64,000 nt of DNA from Eopsaltria australis (lineage: Eukaryota; Chordata; Aves; Passeriformes; Petroicidae): contig JAVTVJ010000130.1 of the NCBI GenBank assembly GCA_034509425.1, positions 1,047,501-1,111,500 of the forward strand, written 5' to 3'. The position numbers and the translations under genes are program-made. Under the pieces are notes generated by a model that was not told the origin of the DNA, searched no databases, and was given only the letters and a program-made list of their open reading frames with translations. Positions within the stretch are counted from its first letter, which is position 1. Each line of letters opens with the position of its first letter. Positions 29,901 through 41,900 of this stretch are shown piece by piece.

Positions 29901-32900
29901 TCTGCATTGTTTGCACAGATTTTATGTTTTACCAAGAATTCCAGTGCCCGGTACATGCTCTACATAGGATTCTCAACTGGAATTTCCAGCAGCTACAAAA
30001 TAAGATCACCAATCTGTGAAGGGACTGAGGGGGTCTGCATATTTAACTCATCCACCCTTTAGCAGCCACAGCTTGTGTACACTGGATATTTTTGTAATCC
30101 CACACACAGGAATCACAAACGGCTTCAAAGTCCATATCAAAAGAGTAAAATAGACAAATGTAAAGTCCTTGTTTTTAATGGAGCAATCCCATTTGTTAAA
30201 AATGTTTGATTTTTATTTCTGTGTCACTGACTAAAACCAAAAGTGTAGAGCACACTATTGTGACAAGAACTCAAGTCCATTAAGTTTTTCACAAATTAGT
30301 TTGTCTGCTCCAGGATCGGAACACAAACTTGCTTTTAACACACATTTAAATATTCCCCCCTCTGAAAAAGGCTCTCCTTCATTTCTGTCAAATAATGTAA
30401 CTACAACCTGCAAAAATTAAAAGCAGTAGAAATGTTCATTTCTAAATGAGAACAAGTTGGTAAAAACACATAGAAAAGAAATTATCTTGAGTATGGCAAT
30501 GCCTTGTAATAATTTAGCACAGAGCTTCTCAAACGTAAAGTTAAAAAAATCTCTCCAATTGCAGACAGCCTCTATAAATTATCTTAGTAGAATAAAGAAC
30601 AAATCTTCAGACAGAAAACTCCTTTTTGTCTTGTATTAGGAGTTCCATTTGTCAAATTGTCTTAATTTAGCTATCTAATACACTGGAAATGTATTCATTT
30701 ACAGTCTCCTAACTGGCACAAAACCTACCAATTTCCAATTTAAAATGCAGATCATGGAAAAAAGTAACTATGATATTTCCCAGAACAGTATCTGCCCAGA
30801 ATTAATTTAATACTTCAATTTTACAAGAACAAACAGATGTCAGAAACCTGTGACACAGATTAATTTGCAATTTAGACCATCGTGTTATTATTAACTTTCC
30901 AAGTTAACTAATCCCCTGTCTAACTAAAAAAAAAATTTAAATCAAATACAATTTGACAAGAATTTTTTACAAGTTCTATTTAATTTTTTATTTAATTACC
31001 AAAGAGTCTGCATAAGCTCATTATCCCAAAACAATGTAACTGGATGTAACTTACACTTTTTAAGATGAGAAATCAGATCTTAATACGTAAAAAGTTAGCT
31101 ATTTTGATAAAGAATGTTAAAAAAAAAAAGGCATTTTCAAGTACCATCCAAAAATCCAACTATCAAAATAATATGCAATAAATTTTGGAACCAGACACAA
31201 GCACTACAGCATCAGGCTTCTCTCAGATAATTTTTTGTCACATGGTTTCCTTATTAAACACCACGATTTCTTTGAAAAAACAATTCATCCAAATATCATT
31301 TACCATTAAACGGGTATTCTAAACAACAGAAAACCCAGAGGACTGCAGCAATAGTAGTTTAGGAAAGCACAGTTGTGAGCTGATTGGATTTTGCATTTAA
31401 TGCATTGCAAAACATTTCTGCCTTCTGAAAGGGGGGTGGGGTTGAGTTTTTGGTGCGAGTTTGGGGAGATTTTGAGACCCTTGGTAAAAATATCTATTCC
31501 TTAAAATTCACAGTACTATTAACAACAACACACTGAACCAGCAGCCCTTGAGAGACAGTTGCACCCAACTGTGGCAAGAAGTAGAACATTTCTAGAATCT
31601 TAAATATTTCTTTTAATAATTGATGTAGTCATTTTGAATCTTTCTGCATAGGACATGGCGTGTGAGTAGATTGCATTAACACTGCTTAAACATTTCAACT
31701 TGTCAGTATGGCCAAGTCGATTTCTGAAATATTTGCAGTATTTTCCCATCGAAACAGTAATAAAGGTAGAATAAATATATGCCACTGCTTTATAATCACT
31801 GAACATTAATGAATATTTTATGTCTTTTTAAATCTCCCTGTTTAATTTAAAAGGGTGAAATTAAGTCTCCTCCCTGCAATATGCCAATTATCTGTAAATC
31901 AAACAATAACTTGGCCATTATGGTCCTTTTTGTTAATATACCAGAAGCTAATTTGAAAACACTGAGCGGCATTTTTAGGTAATAATTGAATAGTCCTTCC
32001 TGCCCTCTTGTGGCTGGCAACTGCATCACTGAGCTTCTCCACCATTACAAAAATACACCAGGAGGAAAGTAAACTATTAATTTGTTAAAGTGTGAACAAG
32101 AGAGTGAAGAGAAAAAAAATTTAACAGTCCCTGGAGAGGACAAAGACAAAGGAGACGAGAAATGAAACCACCGATTCCTCAAACCACAAGGACTGCCTAG
32201 ATTTGTTACAATGATTACTCTATGCTAAAAGAAAAAAAAATTAAATTAAGAAGCCATTAGGGAGTTAACATTCAAAACAGTGCTTGTTTTCTATAATTAG
32301 ACAAATGTTCACCAACCCTTTTACCTCAGCCAAATCCCCAGGGATTTCCAGAAGCCTTTGCACAGACAGACATGTTCACCTGTTCAGCATCAGCTGCACA
32401 ACAAGGGCCACAGAGCTCGTTTCATTTTAGCCCAGAATTGGTCCTCACAATTTTATACACTCAATAGACTGTGACACTTAGATACAAGAAAGGCAAAGAA
32501 AGGTTTTGTGCCCATGCAGGTTACAGGGTTGTTGGGTTTTTATTTTGGATGTTTAAGGGAAAATCATAATTAACTTTTAAATTACGTTGATTTCATATGG
32601 CAACGTGATGACTGTAACCTGCCATTACCAACAAACAAGAGAACTTCAGTGCATGGAAAGGCAGCCTAGAACCTCCTGTCACAGCTTTCTGGTTGCTCCA
32701 GGACAAATAAGACCCACCAGCAAAGAAGTAAATGATACAGCATTGATAAAAACCAAATGGACAGCATTTATGTATGTGTTTTCTTTCAGAATCTCTGAAT
32801 TTTAAAATTAAAACCACATACTCGGATGATTTATTTCCATAAATGTTCAAATTCTTTATAATTGTCGAGAGTCAAAGCTCAGCCCCTCAAAAGGCAAATA

Positions 32901-35900
32901 TGTTTGTTTATTTGCATCACAACAAAAAGCAAAACTGAACTTACTACAGTTGATCTAAAAATAAGAAGTAGAAAACAGCCTTTCACACAGGGGAAAGACC
33001 AGAATTTATATCTTAAGAATAACAGGATTCACAATGAAAACAGTTAGTGATGATTTTTCATTGTTGTATGAGATACTACTCCCATAGCTAATATTACAGA
33101 ACTTAAATTAATTCTATGTCAGCATGGGATACGAAAAATTTCAATAAAATCTGCTCAACCCTATAAGACTGAGAGAAGTGTCAGACCAATAATAGCAAAC
33201 ATACATTTAATTTGAAAAGCAAACATTTAATCTTAATATTTTGTAATGTAAATTCTGAAGATTCACATTTCTAGGTTGTTTGTCAAGTTTCCAGAAGGCA
33301 GTGGGTTATATGGAAAATAACATCCACAACATCTGGCATTAGATATACCATGGAGCACTAGACAACAACCTTTGGGCTTGGAAAGGAGTTTTTAAAATAT
33401 GCAAGGGACTGCTTATTCTGAATTCAGAGAGTCCAGTCATGTCAGAGAGATTTGTTCCTTTAGGACTTAATTCTTCCTAAGTTCTCTGCAATATCACCCC
33501 TCGCTGGCCATTCCACAGAACGGCAGCAGCGTCCATTACACACAAAACCATTTGGCTACCAGGCCAGTGAGAATTACAGCACTCCAACAGCAACCAGCAA
33601 TGGCTGAGGTGCCTGCAAAATGGAGATGGAGCTGGTTAAAAGAAGGGAGGACAGAGGGAGCTTCAAGGGGCTTCAAGTAAAATGCAATTTGAGTAATTCA
33701 ATAAACAATGTTTGCGTGTTTTGCTACTGCAATGCAAAAAGAAACACCCTTTCTGTATAATTTCATAGAACACCTTTTTCTGACTGAATTCTTTAATCAA
33801 ATTAGAGCAAATCTTGATAATCCAGTTGATTAAAATAAAAAAGGCTAATAAAATACAAGACTATCCATCAAGGCTATGCAAACCCCCTTTAAGAGAGCTG
33901 GCATTAGCTATAATGAGCTACATTTATTCTTCAGCTGTGAAACAGCACTCACCTCCTGAATGGTACTGCTTCCTGAGAAGTTGAGGTTGTACTCCCGCTG
34001 GACTTCTCGATGGGTGACAATCAGCATGAAGTTTTGATTTAATGACTCCTGCAGGGCCCTGAAATGGTTGAAAGAAAAACAGGAAGATCAGGGATAAGCA
34101 TGTTATAGCTTGTTTTACAGTTAGATGCAAAAACCCCAGGGTACCCTAAACTCTACACAGACAAGTCCAGGCACAACATTATCATCTCTCTTTTCACTCT
34201 TAAATGCAAGGAAGCCTGCTGAGAATGACCAAAGGCCATTCCTGAACTCCTTCCTTAATAAGGTGACTGCAGCCTTTAAAGCTCTTCTAATGTTAAGTAT
34301 TTTCAAAATGGAGAGAGTCCCATTATCTTCACAAACATCGGGTGTGTTTAGCACTCCTAATGCCATTAATAACAGGCTTGTCAGCATATTGATGACCAGA
34401 CCAAATATCAAGCTATGATGCACATTAGGAACTGATGGTAAGCAGAACAAGGCAAAGCATGCTCTTGCTTCTTTAGGGTTACCTGAAGCAGAAACCAAAT
34501 GGAAATTCTTCTGCTTAGTTTCATTCAAAGCGCATAAACCCAGCTAATTAGAATTGGAAAAGTAACCACAGCAAAATTTCTCGTGTGGGTATTGAACATT
34601 TGGCAAAGTTTGTTCTGCTCACATTGTTTTAAATGTACATTACAGAGGCTTTAATCATAAGAAATTTAAAAAAAAAATCTTAAGATACAGTTTAAACAGG
34701 CCAACTACATCTTCATGTTGCTACAAACTTGGGGTTTCTTTTTCTGATTTTCCTGGTAGCAAAACATCTGGATGTTAAAAAAGGATCCTGTTGGCTTAAT
34801 TAGGTACAAAATGATGCAGTTATCTACTTTTCAAAGTAGAAGGCAGCACTTCTGTTGTAGACATGACAATTATGGCTGTGTGCGATCTTACACATGCTAC
34901 AAAGCTGCAGCAACACTGTACCACAGCTTGGGTTTTTAAATAATATTTATGCAGATTTGACTTGTTCAGTGGGATATGAAATTTAATTTGGCCTATTAGA
35001 TTCTTTTTTTTCTTATCACATACACTTAAAAGAATGACAGACTGGGTTTTTCTTTCACATCTTCACCATTCTGTGACACTTCAACACGCCACTCCTCTTA
35101 GCAGTAAGGGACAAATTCTGAATGCAGATCAGAACAGCTGTATCTCACGATACAAAAAGACAAGAAAGGCTCCTAAATAATTTGAGAACTGATTCCTTAG
35201 TTTTAACTCCTTCTGGAATTACTGATCTGCTGCTTTGCTGCTCAGATGGGAAGGAACTCGTACAATGTTCACTGGATGCTTTAGCAAGAGATACACACTT
35301 GGCTTGAACATCTCAGGGGAATTTACCTTACAGAAATATCTTCACTCACCAACTTAATTTGGCTCCTGTGACTCAATATCTCATACTACAAAACAAAACC
35401 ATGAAGTACTATTTCTTGTATTGGTTTTCCAATACAAGAAAACAAATATAACTCATTGTCAATGCTAAGTATGCTCATGTGCATGAGAGACACTACAAAT
35501 GTAACTGGAGTCATCTATGCTGAACATGTAGTTTTCTGCACTTCCACAAAATCATTTAACAAAAGGCCTAAACATTTTTTAAATACTTAACAGTCCTTCA
35601 AAAGAGGGGGAAAACTAAAAAGAGGAGTCTGGAAAAGTTGTATGCCTATTTTCAAAGGTAATTTAAATTTGATTGTTAGTAAGCTTTGCATCCCCATAAT
35701 GGTATTTTCTATTGGCAAATGTTCAGTAGCAACTAAAATACCCTGCTGTGCTTTTTCAGATTCTGATTTTTTATTTGTTTTCAGCAAATACTGGAGGCAA
35801 ATGACATATTTAATTGCTCTGAAAACATTAATTACAGCATATGTGAATGGCTCTCGATTCCATACAGACTCACACAAGGTTCTGTTATAGCTAATTTTGA

Positions 35901-38900
35901 CTCTATCTGAAAATCTGTAGATGCTAACTGATAACATGACTCACGTTCTCATTCTGTAATTGATGTAAACATAGAAGGAAGCAGGCCAGGCTGATCAAAC
36001 CCTCTGTCTCTCCAGTTATGCATGATCCACACACTTCAGTACAAGTCAAAATACAGCTTGCTAATAAAAAGCATCCGCTCATAGGAAAAGTTTTCCGCTT
36101 GTGAGAGCAGGAAGTATTTTGGAAAGGAAAAAATACTCTTCAAACAAATTTAAATGAAGTGCCCAAAAATTAAAAGCTTTAATTTTTGAAGTAACTAACA
36201 ATTTTGACACCTATACTTTTGGGATTTCTAAGCAACACAAGCTGAATGTTGTTAACAAGCAAATTCTCAGCACATATTCATTGACGGAGTGAAAAAAGAG
36301 GCTGAAAATTAAGCTGGCTAAAAAAAAAAACCTGAAAAATTTGAGGAAAAACTGGGTTTGAAAGTGTTAGCAAATATAGTGCATGGTTAATTGTTCACTT
36401 TTTCTTCAGAAAAATAACATAATGAGGACCATTAATTCTGCTTACACAGAAATGCACTGGGGTGAACTGCTCCAGTCCTTGGAGCTCCTATACTAAAATC
36501 CCACATGGTCTGAGAGCTGTAAGGCTTGGACAGTGTCCACTTGAAAGTCAAAGGAGGAGGAATTGATGGCACATCTGATGGGTCACTGATGTCAGCACTG
36601 GTGCCCACTCTCCTGTGTGGGATGGGGTTGATGTGAACATGCACAAGAGATGTCTGTCCCTCCCATAAGCATTTCCTCCAGCAAAGAGGGATGCAGACTA
36701 CCCCAAATTACTTGTACCAAAATATATCTTGCCCAAAAATTGTATTTAAGCCATTAATGTGATGATAAATTTTACAAGATAAATGTATCTAAAGGAAACT
36801 TCTCACTGACAGTAAGCTGAAGCTTATTTTTCTTTCTTTTTAGGTCCACATAAGTGTACTGCACATCTCTAAAATTTTGGCTTCCATATTTGCAGCTGTT
36901 TAATTTTCCTACAAATGTAATAACTGACCACAATCTTCCAAATAAAATAGCTGTATTAAAAGGGAAAAAAATCAAACTCTGTGTCCCAATAAAGACATGA
37001 CAGATTTTCCCTTTCTTTTCTTCTTTTTCTTTGTTGCCACCAGTGCTAAGAGAATTCAATTAATCTGAGAATTAGTTAGTGGGAAAAGAAAACTAAATTC
37101 TAGAAAGAAGACAAAGTAGGTCACTCTTACTAGAACCATTTTTCCCCTACTGCAAACCCCAGCTTTCAAAAGCATTTGCTGACAGGTGATTTACTACCAT
37201 TGCAAGTTTTTACCTCAGCTGAATGATTCTGCACTTGCTGTGCAGCACAGGAGGCAAGTGAACCTGTATTTTTGGGCACCAATCCTGCATTTGAGGCACC
37301 CTGCCTACACCCAAAAAAGAAGTCCATGAACAGACAAAAAAATAATAGATCAGAGCACAGTCATTGCTCTGATCAGTCCTAGCAAGAGACCTGGACATAC
37401 AAAACAGATTGGTTCTACCTCCTCTTAAGTGATTGCATTAATGCTTTGATTTTTTATATGATACTCTGCTTTTCAACAGCATTTTTCTTTGAAATTTTAG
37501 TAATATTTTAGAATTTGTCACCAAAAGTAAATCCTTAATCAATGATATGTAAATGCTCCTTTTCATTTCACTTTTCATGAAATACATTCAGTATTTCCCA
37601 CTAGGCAATATCTTTCTCAGTCACACAGAGATTTCCCCCAAAATCTCTGATTTTTATATAAACAGGTATGACACAAGGTAATTAACATTTCCATTTTAAA
37701 CTTACAGATTTATACAAGCTCATGTCAACAGAAGTCCAAATTTACTGTAATTACAGATTATTTACATTAAAACAAAATAAGAAATCAGTATGTAAATGTA
37801 ATGTTTGTTGTAGCTAATGCAGCAGGAGGTGGTAGATTAGGTTCAAACAGCAATCAGTTAGCAAATCTGGCTAACATGTAAATGAGCAGAAGCCCTTTTG
37901 TTTACATTCTATTGCATTTTAAACTTCAGGATTTTTAAACTGTCTCATGAACAGATGTGAAAATAAAACATTAATCTTACCATTCTTAGGGAAGCTTTCA
38001 AAGTAACTAAAGCAAGGCACTGCTCCTGTCCAGCTAAACAGACAGGACTAATAATTGGAGTTGCAGGTTACATCGTTCTTAATTAACACTCTGCTACAGT
38101 TGATAACGTACAATGAGACACCACATCAGCACCACCATTGCTCTGCAAGGATCTAAAGCAGAGGCATTCAGCAATATATGGACCTAGTGCTTGACAAATG
38201 GGGGCTGTGGGTGTTTTTCTTATCCACGCAGATGATTACACTTGTTAAACAAGTTACAATCACTTAGCAAAAATGCATTATTTCTAATAATCTCCGTGGT
38301 ATGCACCTGGGTTTTTAAGGCTTTTCAACTTTCCCATGATTCATCAGGTATAATAAAGTATCTTTGACTTCCAGCTATTTATCAAAAACAGTACAAAATA
38401 CATTATATCCATTATAATGACAACAGCGACAAAAAATGATAAAAAGCATCTCCCAGAACAGACAGGATAGAAAGGAGAGGCAATCCGGATGATCCAGCTC
38501 CATGGCCAGACTCCCATGCCCACGCTTTTGATGCTTCCCTCTTGCATTCTCCTAAACCTACTTCCTGAACTGGGCATTGTCAGCCTTCAAGAAACATCCA
38601 AGGCAACAAAGGGAAGGAATTGCACACTGAGGAAGTGATTAATCTAATCTGACAAAGCTGGTGCAAGGGATCTACCCCCACGGATGTTTAATGATGGACA
38701 TTCTTTGGCATCGTTCCTTTTAAGACTGCTTTCCAAGGGAAATCATGTTCTTCTCCACCCACCTGGTAACTTTTGCTCCCATCTGGTAACTTTTGAACAC
38801 AATCACTGGTTTTAAGGAGGTCTCACAGTGTTAGAAAGGTCTCAAAGATTGGTAACAGCCAGGAGGAGGAAGGGGACCCAAATTATCACCCCCCTCAGTT

Positions 38901-41900
38901 AAAGGCTGCAATTAAAAGTGCACTACTCATCCAGGTGACCTCTGGCCAGTGATCTCAGAACTACCCACGGGACGGGATTTCTCCTTGCTTTTGATACTAC
39001 CTGACTGCCAACTGGAGAACAGATGCAGGAAAGGCTGATACTCTGTGCAAGGGGAAAATATTACACAGGTGCCACAAACACACACAAACTGAAGACAGCA
39101 CCAGAGGTAGGCGAGATGATGGGAAGCATGGAAGGAGAAGGCTGATTTCCTGCAGCTGCAGAGATGAGGCAGAATTCACCAGAAATCAGATTTCACCACC
39201 TCCACAGCTCACAGAACATGTGGTTATTGCTCTGGATATCATGCATGGATAAGTATGGCTTTGCCAGCTGAAATTGTGGAAGCAGGGTGGAACCACAGAG
39301 GTGGTATTTGACATTTAAATTTAATCTTTCCACCTCAATTTACTAGCATGCAGTAGTAATTCGCTGGCTTTCTATTACCTATAAAAGCTTTAGGTAGGCC
39401 ACTGATGAACAAAGATACCCTAGGAGATTTTTGTTTGTTTAAACTGCAGGATCACTTTGCCATTACATTTAGATGCTGGTTTTAAGTCAGTTCTGGGTTA
39501 AGCCCATTCAGTCTGTCACAATAAACTTCAATGCCTTCATACCAATACGTTGGAAAAGGATGTTTCAGACACTGTTCTGCCTCACTATAAAGAACAGACA
39601 AAAATTGGAGCTTATAGAGCTGAGGCCAGGCTGTTCCTTTTAAGAAGGGCATGGAGATAAAATATCACATACTGGAATCTCAGGCTTTCCAAATATCACT
39701 TTCTGGAGATATTCAAATCACAACTATTTATCTCTAGTTCAAAACAGAAGGCATTAGAAGAAAACAACAGATGAACTCACAGAGCAAGGGGCAAAGTTCC
39801 TCAACATCCATTAATAATAGATGTGAGCACGACGCTTTTAAAAATTGTGGGTAACAAACTAATCTGAATAATAACTGACCTAACAGTAGGCAGCAAACAG
39901 TGTAACTGGGATTGGTACATTGCTTCAATTAGATGTGTTTTGATCTGCATTGATGCTTTAATTGGAGGCAAGCCTCCCCTTTCATCTAGAATTTATGACT
40001 TCAGGGAGATGATCTAGCCTTCAAATTATCCGTGTTTAAATAGCCACTAATTAGTCATCGTTTGCTGTCCCAAAGCTACCAACTTTTATCTTAAAAATAT
40101 CCAGAACTAATCTCCACTATGAAACAAATATAAACTATAAAAGGTAACAACTACTTTGATTTTATTATCAAGGGAAGTTCTTTAAAACTATTAATCCAAT
40201 AAAAAAGGCTAAGAACTGTTTTTAAACAGTTTGTTGTTATATACTTCACTGCAGTTGCAATAAACAACTCTCTTCAGCCTCCAGTTTTCTCTCCAGAATT
40301 GCAACATTCGAACTACAATATATAGCAATACCTGGCTAGAAAATTTTGAAATTGGAAATGGAAACAATTAGCAGCTGTAGTGTCCTTTCACTGTTCTTCA
40401 AATGGCTGCTAAAGTACAATAGTTTATTGTCGTCACACACAAACACAGCTCCTGTTTGCACACACAGTTCATGAACACCACTCTCTGTTCCAGTGCCACT
40501 ATTCCCTCTCTTAATGCTTCTTTTGTTTATCACTTTTGTTTATTATTTTTATAATTCATATCAGCATTCTTATTTCCTCCACAGACTACATGTTAATGTG
40601 CACAAGTACCCGTTAGCAATATACAAATTATTCTTATTCTCAGTCATTAGGAAGGCAGTTATTAACTTCTATTGACTCTCAAAGAATTCCTCTCACCAAT
40701 AACACAACTGCACTTGTAGAATATTCTTCTATCACCTACAAGGGCAGAAAGCCAACTCCCTCTTCAGAGAGCCTGAAATCTGTGCTTTTTGCCCAATTCC
40801 AAGCGAATCCCTCCCTCCCTCCCTGCTCTGGCTGGTCCGGAGCAGCTCCTTCCCCAGGCTCAATTCCTGCGCACCCTCTAGTGGCTCCCGAGGAAAATTC
40901 CCATTTTTCTGAGAAAGAGCACGTACAGAGCTGCCTTGGGGAAAGGGAAGGGCAGGGAAGGAAACAAACCAATTGCTAATTACTTTATAAGAGCATTTTC
41001 CATATAACATCGTTTCGTTTTCAAACCTTCGCAATATTCCCTGATAACAGAAGGAGACCTGGGGGTGCTGGTGGACAGGGGCTGAACATGAGCCAGGTCT
41101 GCCCAGGTGGCCAGGAAGGCCAGAGGCACCTGGATTGTATCAGGAATTGTGTGGCAGCAGGACCAGAGCAGTGACTATCCCCCTGTACTGGGCACTGTGT
41201 ACTGTACTGGGAACTGTGTTCAGTTCCTGAGCTCTGGAAGGACATGGAAGGGCTGGAGTGTGTCCAGAGAAGGGAATGGAGATGGGGAAGCATCTGGAGG
41301 TAAAGTCCTGGGAGCAGTGGCTGAGGGAGCTGGGGATGTTTAGTTTGGAGAAACCTTTAGCTCAGGGAGCCCTTCTCACTCTCGAAACTCCCTGAAAGGA
41401 GGCTGGAGCCAGCTGGGGGTCAGTCTCCACTGCCATGTCTCACATGGAAGAATGAGAGGAAATGGTCTTAAACTGCACCACAGCAACTTCAGATGAGGTA
41501 CTAGAAAAATATCTTTCCCTGCAAGAGTGGTTAAGCATTGGATTAAGTTGCCAGGGGATGTAGTAGAGTCTGGAAGTGTTCCAGAGACATCTGGATGTGG
41601 CACACGGGGATGTGTCTCAGGGGTAATTATGGTGGGTTGAACTAGATAATCTTGAAAGTCTCTTCCAGCTTTGATGATCCTGTGACACATGAACACTCAC
41701 TGTTTACTTCCTGAGTGTTCAAATCAGGAATAAAAAATACCCTGCTCAATTAAAGGAAATCAATTGTTCAGCCTATCTACATACATTTTTAAAGTACAAG
41801 AAATGATAAAATAACGTAACAAACACTTCAGAAAGAAAATTCTGATCTGTTGGGAATGATTTATGCAGATTTATAAGATACATTAAGTGGACCAACATAA

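Larger units (their letters stand above)
2951..33952 (-). other. FAF1: FAF1 intron 7 (31.0 kb)
   Basis: This is the largest complete intron in the window, a GT-AG intron in phase 0. It contains one short minus-strand CR1 (3911-4031), a GC-richer patch at 19185-19345, a short AC repeat at 27391-27404, and several stretches with dense homeodomain, POU or SOX-type motifs that look like regulatory candidates (25500-26200, 28020-28340, 31389-31412). The rest is AT-rich unique sequence in which I recognise no repeat family or gene. The open frames in it lack homology I can name, splice structure or codon bias, and are treated as chance. Confidence 0.8.

Noticed and set aside
31431..31470. GGGGGGTGGGG and a later GGGG as a G-quadruplex candidate
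   Set aside because: Only three separated G-runs of useful length occur within a compact distance, so a standard four-tract quadruplex is not supported.
36165..36187. AAAAATTAA and TTAATTTTT flanking AAGCT
   Set aside because: A near-palindrome made only of A/T around an AGCT core is expected by chance in this composition.
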